Source: Cellulomonas sp. JZ18 (GTDB lineage Bacteria; Actinomycetota; Actinomycetes; Actinomycetales; Cellulomonadaceae). Taken from it: DNA of 64,000 nt. Positions 54,121-61,394 of this stretch are shown one piece after another; the stretch's first letter is position 1, and every line of letters starts with the position of its first letter. A program made the translations under genes and the position numbers. The notes under the pieces were generated by a model that ran no database searches, had not been told where the DNA came from, and saw only the letters and a program-made list of their open reading frames with translations. The stretch is taken from assembly GCF_009720485.1 (NCBI RefSeq), contig NZ_CP045245.1, forward strand, positions 3,472,001 through 3,536,000. Reading direction: 5' to 3'.

Positions 54121-54142
54121 GTCACACATCCGTCACACATCC
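54121..54142 (-). promoter_or_regulatory. Tandem GTCACACATCC repeat (likely MtrA-type site)
   Basis: GTCACACATCC occurs twice head to tail with no spacer, an exact 11-base period. It starts 9 bases upstream of the annotated start codon of the second VanY-like gene. MtrA of actinobacteria binds direct repeats containing GT(A/C)AC spaced by about one turn before peptidase genes. The closeness to the start codon suggests either repression or that translation starts further in. Confidence 0.6.
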
Positions 54143-54182
54143 GAGGCTCAAGGCGCCCCCCGCCGACGCCGATGCTCAGGTC

Positions 54183-55583
54183 ATGCAGACCGCCTCGCCG
54201 ACCCTCCCGGCGGGGACCGCACCGGCTGTCGCGCCCGGCTCCGGCCCCGTCGTCCTCGCCCGTCCGCTCGCGCCGGCCGAGGCCGCGCACCTGGACCGCC
54301 TGCGCGCGTGGCTGCACGACGACGGCGTCGACGTGCGCGACCCGCAGGCCCTCGACGCGCGGTGGGCACGGCTGCTGGCGACCCACGCCGCCGACGCGCC
54401 CCCACCGGCCGGGGTCACGGCGGCCCTGGGCATCGCGGTCGGCGACCTGCTCGTGCACGCCGTCCCCGACGCCGTGTGGATGATGTGCCCGGGACCCGAG
54501 GGTGCGACGCCCGGCGTCGTCGCCGGCGGACGCGTGCACATGCCGGTGCTCGCGGTGCTCGACGCCCACGCGCGCTGGCGGCTGCGCACGCCCCCGTGGA
54601 CGGTCGACTACGTGCGACGCGCGACCGCGCACCTCACGGCACCCGCACCGGCACTCCCCGCACCCGCGCTGCCCGTGCCCACGGGCCCGTCGGACGCGGC
54701 CGACGCGACGGGGACGAGCGCACGGCCCGCTGCACCCGGCACCGACGGGACGGCCGACCAGACCCGGCCCGACGTCGCGCCGCCGGCCGCGGGACGGCAC
54801 GCCGCTCCCCCGCCCGCGACGGGCTGGGAGCCGGTGCGCGTCCCCACGGGCTCCTCGCCCGCGCCCGTCCTGCCCACGCGCGGGCGCCGCGGGGCGCAGC
54901 CGTCGGCCGCCGCGTCCGCGGCACCGGCGCCCTCGACCGGTCGGTCGGACGCGCCCCCTCCCGCGTCCGACCGGCCGGCCCCGCCGGCCCCGGCGGCCCA
55001 CGCGGTCGCCGCACCGGCGGACGCGACGCCGCCCCCGGCCCTCCTCCCGGACGCCGGTCCGACGGCGGGCCCCGGCCCCCTCGACGACCCGGCGCCGACC
55101 TCGCTCGACGCGCCGGAGCCGGTGCTGCCCGAGGCCGACGTCGTCACCGCCTCCACGCCGGTCGTCGCACCCGTCTCGACCCTCACGCCCGAGGACCTGC
55201 CGCACCGCCCGACCCCGCGCGTGCAGGACCTCGCGCTGCGCGCGCTCGAGCACGCGCTGGAGCAGGCGCTGGCCGACGAGCGGGGCGTCGCCCCGTTCGT
55301 GCTGGTGCAGGACGAGGACGGGTTCCACGTGACCACGTTCGCGCACGGGTCGGCGGGCGTCGCCGAGGCCCGCGACCACGCGCGCCGCTGCCGCCTGTCG
55401 GCCGCCGCCGTCGGCTGGACGTCCCCCGCGGACGACACCCGCCCGTACCCGCGCGTCGTCGTCGACGCCTCCGCGGCCGGGCAGCCCGGCATGCGCGTCG
55501 CGCACGCCTTCGTGCACGACGCCGACGGGGGGCACGAGGTGGGCGGTCCCGAGGTGGTCGGGCAGGCGGCACCCGTCCTCTGA
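54183..55583 (+). CDS. Unknown two-domain protein with DUF3806-like N-terminus
   Basis: A 466-residue protein divergent from the VanY-like gene. The N-terminal 160 residues (APAEAAHLDRLRAWLHDDGV, GVTAALGIAVGDLLVHAVPD, AVLDAHARWRLRTPPWTVDY) look like a distant copy of the DUF3806 domain at 41202-42047. They share the G-x-A-x-GDL-x-V core and a terminal Trp. A Pro/Ala-rich disordered linker of about 200 residues follows. The C-terminal 110 residues form a second small domain (PRVQDLALRALEHALEQALA, FHVTTFAHGSAGVAEARDHA, PRVVVDASAAGQPGMRVAHA). No signal peptide. Function unknown. Confidence 0.65.
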   Translation: MQTASPTLPAGTAPAVAPGSGPVVLARPLAPAEAAHLDRLRAWLHDDGVDVRDPQALDARWARLLATHAADAPPPAGVTAALGIAVGDLLVHAVPDAVWMMCPGPEGATPGVVAGGRVHMPVLAVLDAHARWRLRTPPWTVDYVRRATAHLTAPAPALPAPALPVPTGPSDAADATGTSARPAAPGTDGTADQTRPDVAPPAAGRHAAPPPATGWEPVRVPTGSSPAPVLPTRGRRGAQPSAAASAAPAPSTGRSDAPPPASDRPAPPAPAAHAVAAPADATPPPALLPDAGPTAGPGPLDDPAPTSLDAPEPVLPEADVVTASTPVVAPVSTLTPEDLPHRPTPRVQDLALRALEHALEQALADERGVAPFVLVQDEDGFHVTTFAHGSAGVAEARDHARRCRLSAAAVGWTSPADDTRPYPRVVVDASAAGQPGMRVAHAFVHDADGGHEVGGPEVVGQAAPVL

Positions 55584-55588
55584 CGACG

Positions 55589-55651
55589 TCGGCACGTCCC
55601 GGCGGCTCGTCCCCTCGGCACTCCCGTCGGCACGTCCCCTCGGCACGTCCC
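55589..55651. repeat. Four TCGGCAC(G)TCCC repeats
   Basis: TCGGCACGTCCC occurs at 55589, 55627 and 55640, with a degenerate copy at 55615, in the 284-base gap before the small acidic ORF. No gene is seen in that gap. On the other strand the unit reads GGGACGTGCCGA, similar to the GGACGYGGC units at 47394-47448. Confidence 0.6.
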
Positions 55652-55867
55652 GCAGGGTCGTCCGGGCGGCGCGGCTCGTCCCGCCCGCTCGTCGCGCCGG
55701 CTCGGTGCGTCCCGCCGCACAGCCCCACGCCGGCCCCGCACCGTCGCTGCCCGCGCCCGCACCGGCGCGGGGCTGCGTGCCCGCGCGCCGGCTCCCTCGC
55801 CGCCCTACCGTGTCCCCGTCCGCCGCGCCCGCGGCGACCGACGCGAGACCACGCCTGGAGGTGCGCG

Positions 55868-56059
55868 ATGAGCAGCCCGATCCCCGACCCGGGTGCCGTG
55901 CCCGACGAGCCGCAGTTCACCGACGTCCCGGGCGACGACGCCCAGCCGGACGACCCGCGCGAGGAGCAGCCGCTGCCGAGCGACGACCCGCCGCCGGCCG
56001 TGCCGGACGCGCCGGACCCGGACGACCTGCCCCTGCCCGGCGGGGCGAACCCGTCCTGA
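55868..56059 (+). CDS. Small acidic Pro-rich protein (63 aa)
   Basis: A short ORF, MSSPIPDPGAVPDEPQFTDV onward, with GGAGGTGCGCG six to ten bases before its ATG and a stop one base before the next gene. The composition is extreme: about half the residues are Pro or Asp, with no hydrophobic segment, so the product should be intrinsically disordered. No family recognised. The tight spacing to the TfoX-like gene suggests co-translation. Confidence 0.6.
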   Translation: MSSPIPDPGAVPDEPQFTDVPGDDAQPDDPREEQPLPSDDPPPAVPDAPDPDDLPLPGGANPS

Positions 56060-56060
56060 G

Positions 56061-56381
56061 GTGTCCGAGGCGGAGGAGCGCCTGCGTTCCGTCGCCGCGG
56101 CGTTCACCGACGTCCCGGGCGTCGTGCTGCCCGCGGCCGGGCCGCGGCACTTCGGCACGGCGACGCTGCGCGTGCACGGGCGGATCGCGGCGATGACGCC
56201 GCACGAGCACCTGGTCGTGAAGCTGCCCGCGCGGCGCGTCGCGGAGCTCGTGGCGTCCGGCGAGGGCCTGCCGTTCCCGGTCGACCGCCCGCCCATGCGG
56301 GAGTGGGTGCGCGTCGCGTCGTCCGACCCGGACGTGTGGCGCGGCCTCGTCGCGGAGGCGCTGGCGTTCGTCGAGGGCTGA
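56061..56381 (+). CDS. TfoX/YjbR-like small protein
   Basis: A 106-residue protein (VSEAEERLRSVAAAFTDVPG) with the TfoX N-terminal / MmcQ-like fold. Conserved blocks are VHGRIAAMTPHEHLVVKLP, RRVAELVASGEGLPF and RPPMREWVRVASSDPDVW. Proteins of this type are common in actinobacteria; no catalytic role is established, and DNA-uptake control (as for TfoX of gamma-proteobacteria) should not be assumed. The GTG start lies one base beyond the stop of the acidic ORF. The 222 bases after it hold the helR regulatory region. Confidence 0.78.
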   Translation: MSEAEERLRSVAAAFTDVPGVVLPAAGPRHFGTATLRVHGRIAAMTPHEHLVVKLPARRVAELVASGEGLPFPVDRPPMREWVRVASSDPDVWRGLVAEALAFVEG

Positions 56382-56436
56382 GTCGGGGCAGGGCGCCGGC
56401 TCGGACAGGACCGGCCGGGGACGACGGGCTCGGGAA

Positions 56437-56471
56437 CGACCTACCCGGGAACGACGTGCCCGGGTAGGTCG
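56437..56471. terminator. 13-bp stem-loop upstream of helR with CGGGAACGAC repeats
   Basis: CGACCTACCCGGG and CCCGGGTAGGTCG form a perfect 13-bp stem with a 9-base loop, 56 bases after the TfoX-like stop. CGGGAACGAC occurs three times around it (56431, 56446 and 56479). It may terminate the upstream operon or belong to the helR control region. Confidence 0.65.
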
Positions 56472-56524
56472 ACGTGCCCGGGAACGACGACGGCGAGGAG
56501 AGACCTCTCCCCGCCACTCTCAAC

Positions 56525-56558
56525 GTATAGCGGACCCGGGGTCTTGCGGCAAGGCCCC
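56525..56558 (+). promoter_or_regulatory. Rifamycin-associated element (RAE)-like inverted repeat with -10-like TATAGC
   Basis: The inverted repeat GGGGtCTTG-CGG-CAAGgCCCC (56538-56558) matches the published RAE consensus known upstream of rifamycin-inactivating genes and helR in actinomycetes. It is almost identical, with one extra base in the left arm. A TATAGC hexamer (56525-56530) lies just before it, and the helR start is 46 bases downstream. Rifamycin-inducible transcription of helR is predicted. Confidence 0.85.
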
Positions 56559-56603
56559 CGTCGTCGTCGAGGATGACCGACCTCGACCGATGGGAGCGCC
56601 ACC

Positions 56604-58751
56604 GTGTACCCCGTGACCAGCGTCTTCGCCCTGCCCGCACGCCTCGCCGCCAAGGCGGACCCCGCGCTCGTCGCCCAGGACGAGGAGCACCTGACGGCGG
56701 TCGCCGACGCCGTCGCGCGGTCCGTCGACGTCCTGTCCGCCCGGCTCGACGCCGTCCGACGCGCCCCCGCGGGCCCGGCCGGGCAGGCCGTCGAGCGGGA
56801 CCAGGAGGTCCACCGCCTGACCGCGCGGCTGCGCACGCTGCGACGCTTCGGTGCGGACCTGTGCCTGGGGCGCATGGTCCGCGCGGACGACGCCGCGCCC
56901 GTGTACGTCGGGCGGCTGGGGCTCACCGACGAGGACGGCCGGCGCCTGCTCGTCGACTGGCGCTCGCCCGCCGCCGCGCCGTTCTTCGGCGCGACGCACG
57001 CCGACCCGATGGGCCTCGTCAGCCGCCGGCGCTACCGCTGGACCGGCGGCCGCGTGACCGACTTCTGGGACGAGGTGTTCACACCCGACGGCCTGACGGG
57101 GCACGCGGCGCTCGACGACCAGTCCGCGTTCCTCGCCGAGCTCGCCGCGGCGCGCACCCCCCGGATGCGCGACGTGCTCGGCACCTTGCAGGCCGACCAG
57201 GACGCCGTCGTCCGGGCCGGGTCGGACGGCGCCCTCGTGGTGGACGGCGGCCCCGGCACCGGCAAGACGGTGGTCGCGCTGCACCGCACCGCCTACCTGC
57301 TGCACTCCGACCCGCGCCTGGGCCACCGCCGGGGCGGGGTGCTGGTGGTCGGCCCGCACGCGCCGTACCTCGCGTACGTCGAGGACGTGCTGCCGAGCCT
57401 GGGCGAGGAGGGCGTGCGCACGTGCACGCTGCGCGACCTCGTGCCGGAGGGCGCGACGGCGGTGGAGGAGACCGACCCCGAGGTGGCCCGTCTCAAGGCG
57501 TCGCTGGACATGGTGCGGGCGATCGAGCCGGCGGTGCGGTTCTCCGAGCGGCCGCCGACGGCCCGCCTCGTCGTCGACACCCCGTGGGTCGACGTCCCCG
57601 TCGGGCCCGACGACTGGGCCGAGGCGTTCGACGCCGCCGAGCCCGGTACGCCCCACAACGAGGCGCGCGACCAGGTGTGGGAGGCGCTGCTCGACGCCCT
57701 CGTCGACCGGCACGCCGACGACGACGTGCCGGCGGACCCGCTGCGCCGCGCGCTGGCGCGCGACCGGGACCTGCGCCGCACCTTCGGGCGGGCATGGCCC
57801 CTGCTCGACGCCGCCGACCTCGTGGCCGACCTGTGGTCGGTCCCCGCGTACCTGCGGCTCTGCGCGCCGTGGCTCGCGCCCGAGCAGGTCCGCCTGCTCC
57901 AGCGCCCCGACCCGCGCGCCTGGACCGTGGCGGACCTGCCGCTGCTCGACGCCGCACGGCACCGGCTGGGCGACGCGGACGCGCCGCGGCGCGCGCACCG
58001 GCAGGCGGCGGCCGTCGCGGCCGAGCGTGCGCGGCGGGCCGACGTCGTCGCGGACCTCCTCGCCGCCGACGACACGGAGATGCAGGTCATGTCGATGCTG
58101 CGCGGTGCGGACCTGGAGGCGGCGCTGCTCACCGGGGCGGGCGGGCCGACGGCCGACGGGGACCCGCTCGCGGGCCCGTTCGCGCACGTGGTCGTCGACG
58201 AGGCGCAGGAGCTGACGGACGCCGAGTGGCACATGCTGCTCGCGCGGTGCCCGTCGCGCAGCCTCACGGTCGTCGGCGACCGTGCCCAGGCCCGGCACGG
58301 GTTCGCGGGCTCGTGGCAGGAGCGGCTCGCCCGCGTCGGGCTCGAGCGGGTGCGCGTCGCGACGCTGACCATCGGCTACCGGACGCCGGCGCCCGTCATG
58401 GTCGAGGCGGAGCGGGTCGTGCGCGAGGCACTGCCCGACGTGACCGTGCCGACGTCGGTGCGCGGCGGCCCCCCGGTGCGCCACGGCGCGGTGGACGAGC
58501 TCGACCGGGTCGTGCGCGCCTGGCTCGCCGAGCACGACGAGGGCACCGCGTGCGTCGTCGGCGCGCCCGGGTACGCCGGCGACGGGGGGCGCGTGCGCTC
58601 GCTGCCGCCGGAGCTCGTCAAGGGCCTCGAGTTCGACCTCGTCGTCCTCGTCGACCCGGCATCCTGGGGCGACGGCGTGCAGGGCGCGGTCGACCGGTAC
58701 GTGGCGATGACGCGGGCGACGCGGCAGCTGGTGGTGCTGACGCCCGGGTGA
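56604..58751 (+). CDS. helR: HelR, RNA polymerase recycling / rifamycin-protection ATPase (HelD class)
   Basis: A 715-residue UvrD/Rep-like superfamily 1 ATPase of the HelD/HelR group. These proteins bind RNA polymerase, displace rifamycins or stalled nucleic acid, and recycle the enzyme. The N-terminal arm (AQDEEHLTAVADAVARSVDV) and the RLGLTDEDGRRLLVDWRSPA barrel are typical of HelD. The P-loop is VDGGPGTGKTVVALHRTAYL (Lys221), and the DE box is HVVVDEAQELTDAEWHMLL. Further motifs are TLTIGYRTP and VKGLEFDLVVLVDPASW. The GTG (VYPVTSVFALP) follows GGGAGCGCCACC. The RAE-like repeat upstream and the length support HelR over a generic UvrD helicase. Confidence 0.92.
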   Translation: MYPVTSVFALPARLAAKADPALVAQDEEHLTAVADAVARSVDVLSARLDAVRRAPAGPAGQAVERDQEVHRLTARLRTLRRFGADLCLGRMVRADDAAPVYVGRLGLTDEDGRRLLVDWRSPAAAPFFGATHADPMGLVSRRRYRWTGGRVTDFWDEVFTPDGLTGHAALDDQSAFLAELAAARTPRMRDVLGTLQADQDAVVRAGSDGALVVDGGPGTGKTVVALHRTAYLLHSDPRLGHRRGGVLVVGPHAPYLAYVEDVLPSLGEEGVRTCTLRDLVPEGATAVEETDPEVARLKASLDMVRAIEPAVRFSERPPTARLVVDTPWVDVPVGPDDWAEAFDAAEPGTPHNEARDQVWEALLDALVDRHADDDVPADPLRRALARDRDLRRTFGRAWPLLDAADLVADLWSVPAYLRLCAPWLAPEQVRLLQRPDPRAWTVADLPLLDAARHRLGDADAPRRAHRQAAAVAAERARRADVVADLLAADDTEMQVMSMLRGADLEAALLTGAGGPTADGDPLAGPFAHVVVDEAQELTDAEWHMLLARCPSRSLTVVGDRAQARHGFAGSWQERLARVGLERVRVATLTIGYRTPAPVMVEAERVVREALPDVTVPTSVRGGPPVRHGAVDELDRVVRAWLAEHDEGTACVVGAPGYAGDGGRVRSLPPELVKGLEFDLVVLVDPASWGDGVQGAVDRYVAMTRATRQLVVLTPG

Positions 58752-58839
58752 CGGGGAGCACGCCGGGCCTCGGCGTGCTCCCCGTCGGCGGGCAGGAGCC
58801 CGCCTGGTCGGCGACCCGGTCGCCGCAGTGGCGTGCGGG

Positions 58840-59222
58840 CTACTGGACCCGGTAGATCTGGCCGCTCGACGCGTCACACCCGTCCGGCCACGAGCTGCCG
58901 CCCTCGTAGAGCCATTCGCCCCGCACGCCCAGCGTGTACAGCTTGCCCTGCGGCATGCACAGCTTCATCTTGTGCCCGTTGACGTAGACGGTGGCGTACA
59001 GCGCCACCGGCTTGCCGTTGTAGACCTTGTTGGCACACACGTTGGTGAGGGCGTAGAACGTTCCGTTGTAGAGGATCTCGAAGCAGTTGTACTTCGACAC
59101 CATGCGCCACGTGGCTGCGTCCGCCGGCGCGGACGTCCCGCGACCAGGGCGCTGCTCATGAGGAACGCGCCGGCCACGGCGGCCACCGCTCGAAGCCTCG
59201 ACGCTCGGAAGGATCGCATCAT
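58840..59222 (-). CDS. Small secreted Cys/Tyr/Lys protein of unknown function, one-base frame break
   Basis: About 127 residues after restoring one base at 59137-59139. The signal peptide MMRSFRASRLRAVAAVAGAF-LMSSALVAG is in one frame. The mature part is in the other: DAATWRMVSKYNCFEILYNG, TFYALTNVCANKVYNGKPVA, LYATVYVNGHKMKLCMPQGK, SSWPDGCDASSGQIYRVQ. It has four Cys residues suited to two disulfides and many Lys, Tyr and Asn, unlike every neighbour. Codons are less GC-rich, suggesting recent acquisition. The start has GGGGAG upstream, and a 20-bp dyad lies 29 bases before it. No family recognised. Confidence 0.65.
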
Positions 59223-59250
59223 TCATCTCCCCTGCAGGCGGTTGAAGAGG

Positions 59251-59270
59251 CCACTTAATCGAGTAAGTGG
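59251..59270. promoter_or_regulatory. CCACTTAATCGAGTAAGTGG dyad before the secreted-protein gene
   Basis: A 20-bp palindrome with nine of ten positions paired, much richer in A/T than the surroundings, 29-48 bases upstream of the start codon. It looks like a protein operator; the binding protein is unknown. Confidence 0.55.
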
Positions 59271-59523
59271 GCTCGCTGCGACGCTATCAGGGCGACGATG
59301 CGGCGTCGATGGTGACATTTGCTGAAACGATTCGGCATTCTGCCGGCCGGGGCACAGGGGTTGACATGTCCCGAGAATTGCGGGCACGCGAGGACGGCCG
59401 CTCGCGCTGCCCCGAAGGGCCGGTGCACGGCGGGCGACGCCACGTGTCGCCGCCGTGCTGCGGCGTGGAGGCGGTCGTCCCCAAGCGTCGAGGGCGACGA
59501 CAGCATGGTGGCGCCCACGACGC

Positions 59524-59560
59524 CGAAGGCCCCGCCCGGGTGACCGGTGCGGGGCCTTCG
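59524..59560 (-). terminator. Terminator downstream of tRNA-Thr
   Basis: CGAAGGCCCCG and CGGGGCCTTCG form an 11-bp perfect stem, 12 bp counting the next C-G pair. The loop is 13 to 15 bases, seven bases beyond the 3' end of the tRNA. Confidence 0.85.
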
Positions 59561-59566
59561 TGTGCG

Positions 59567-59639
59567 AGCCGCCTTGGGGAATCGAACCCCAGACCTTCTC
59601 ATTACGAGTGAGACGCTCTGCCGACTGAGCTAAGGCGGC
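59567..59639 (-). tRNA. tRNA-Thr, anticodon CGT
   Basis: The 73-base cloverleaf reads GCCGCCT in the 5' acceptor arm, TAGCTCAGTCGGCAGAGC in the D arm, and TCTCA-CTCGTAA-TGAGA in the anticodon arm. The T arm contains GGTTCGATTCC, the 3' acceptor is AGGCGGC, and the discriminator is T. The anticodon CGT decodes ACG threonine codons, common in high-GC genomes. CCA is not encoded. Confidence 0.97.
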
Positions 59640-59752
59640 GCTGTCGTGACGGCCGACCCGAAGGCCGCGCCGCAACGGCGAGCGCGCCCACTGTACCCGG
59701 CGCCGCGCCCGACTCCAAAGTCAGCGGCGGGTGGTGCGCGCCACCCCGCGGG

Positions 59753-61279
59753 TCAGCAGCGCGCACCCTCCTCGGGGACCGCCCCGGTCAGCAGGTAGGC
59801 GTCCACCGTCTCCTGCACGCAGGAGCTGCCGCGGCCGTAGGCGGTGTGCCCCTCGCCCTCGTACGTGAGCAGGACGGCGGACGAGAGCTGCTCCGCGAGC
59901 GCCTGCGACCACGCGTACGGCGTCGCCGGGTCGTTCGTCGTGCCGACGACGAGGATCGGCGCCGCTCCCTCGGCGGCGTACGAGTCCAGCGCCCCGACCT
60001 CCGGCACCGGCCACTGCGCGCAGCCCGCGCCGCCGTAGGAGAAGAACTGCCCCACGGTCGGCGCGACGGCGGCGATCTCGGCCGCCTCCGCGCGCATGGC
60101 CTCCGGCTCCGCGGGGGCGCGGTCGTCGAGGCAGAGGATCGCCGTGAACGCCTCGTTCTGGTTCGACACGTACGTGCCGTCCGGCTGGCGGCCGTAGTAC
60201 TGGTCGGCGAGCTGCAGCAGGGGCGAGCCGTCGCCCGCGAACGCCGCCGTCAGCGCCTGCGTGAGCGCCGGCCACGACTGCTGCGCGTACAGGGGCGTCG
60301 CGACCCCGGCGAACGCGAGCGAGACCGTGAGCTCGCGGTCGGTCTGCGTCCGCAGCGGGTTCGCCCGGATCCGGTCGAACAGCGCGCCGATCTGGGCCAT
60401 GCCGTCGTCGACGTCGCCGCGCAGCGGGCACCCGGAGGCGGCCTGGCAGTCGGCCACGTACGCGCGCAGCGCGTTCTCGAACCCCGCGGCCTGCCCCGCG
60501 GCGACCTCGCCGGAGTCGAGCGTCGGGTCCATCGCGCCGTCGAGCACGAGGCGGCCCACGCGCTCGGGGAACAGCGCCGCGTACGTCGCGCCGAGGTCCG
60601 TGCCGTACGAGTACCCGAGGTAGCTGAGGGCGTCGTCACCGAGCGCGGCCCGCAGGACGTCCATGTCGCGCGCCGCGCTCGCGGTGTCCACGTGCCCCAG
60701 CAGCGGTCCGGTCCGCTCGAGGCAGGCCCGGCCGAACTCCGCGTTGCGCTCGACCGCCTCCGCGATGCCCGCGTCGGTGCTGAAGTCGGGCACCCAGGCC
60801 GTCATCGCGTCGAGCTCCGCCGGCTCGACGCAGGTGACCGGCGACGAGGCCTGCACGCCCCGCGGGTCGAACGCGACCAGGTCGTACGCGGCCCGCACCT
60901 TCGCGCTCACCATCTGCTGGAAGGCGGGCAGGTAGTCGATGCCCGAGTGCCCCGGGCCGCCCGGGTTCAGCAGGAGCGACCCGACCGGGTCGCCCGAGGT
61001 CGAGGGGACGCGCCGCAGCGCGACCGTGATCGTCTCGCCCTCCGGCTGCGACCAGTCGAGCGGAACGGTCGCCTCCGCGCACTGATGCGCACCGCACGCC
61101 GCCCACTCGAGCTCCTGCTCGTAGAACGGCGCGAGCGCGGGGTCGACGTCCGCACCGGCGGTGGCGCCGCCGGACGTGGGCGCGGTGGCCTGGTGCCGGG
61201 GCGCCGGGCTGCACGCGGCGAGCGCGAGGACGACCAGGACGACGAGGGCGCACCGGCGCAGGGCGGGGGGCGTCGGCAT
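59753..61279 (-). CDS. Secreted TAP-like alpha/beta hydrolase peptidase (lipoprotein)
   Basis: A 508-residue exported serine peptidase of the tripeptidyl aminopeptidase (TAP/SlpD) type common in actinobacteria. A signal with a lipobox ([15 protein letters not shown]) implies lipid anchoring at Cys. The oxyanion block is [20 protein letters not shown], the nucleophile Ser is in [20 protein letters not shown], and the C-terminal TAP domain carries [20 protein letters not shown] (Asp) and [20 protein letters not shown] (His). Several Cys pairs fit an extracellular fold. The ATG giving [13 protein letters not shown] is the correct start before the signal. Substrates are probably short peptides. 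Confidence 0.92.
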   Translation of the reverse strand: MPTPPALRRCALVVLVVLALAACSPAPRHQATAPTSGGATAGADVDPALAPFYEQELEWAACGAHQCAEATVPLDWSQPEGETITVALRRVPSTSGDPVGSLLLNPGGPGHSGIDYLPAFQQMVSAKVRAAYDLVAFDPRGVQASSPVTCVEPAELDAMTAWVPDFSTDAGIAEAVERNAEFGRACLERTGPLLGHVDTASAARDMDVLRAALGDDALSYLGYSYGTDLGATYAALFPERVGRLVLDGAMDPTLDSGEVAAGQAAGFENALRAYVADCQAASGCPLRGDVDDGMAQIGALFDRIRANPLRTQTDRELTVSLAFAGVATPLYAQQSWPALTQALTAAFAGDGSPLLQLADQYYGRQPDGTYVSNQNEAFTAILCLDDRAPAEPEAMRAEAAEIAAVAPTVGQFFSYGGAGCAQWPVPEVGALDSYAAEGAAPILVVGTTNDPATPYAWSQALAEQLSSAVLLTYEGEGHTAYGRGSSCVQETVDAYLLTGAVPEEGARC

Positions 61280-61394
61280 GCGCCTACGGTATCCCGCGGC
61301 ACCGACGTCGCCGGCGGCCCCGTCGCCCGTCCGCACGAGCCCTGCGCGACGCCGTCACGGGACGTCCGCCGTCCCTGCGGGGGACGTCGGCGCG

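Larger units (their letters stand above)
59227..59566. other. 340-base intergenic region between the secreted protein and tRNA-Thr
   Basis: No gene is seen. It contains the 20-bp dyad at 59251-59270, an AT-richer stretch at about 59285-59345 that probably holds the promoter of the secreted-protein gene on the minus strand (with a TGATAGC sequence), and the tRNA terminator at 59523-59561. A TTGACA on the plus strand near 59351 has no gene to serve. Confidence 0.5.
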
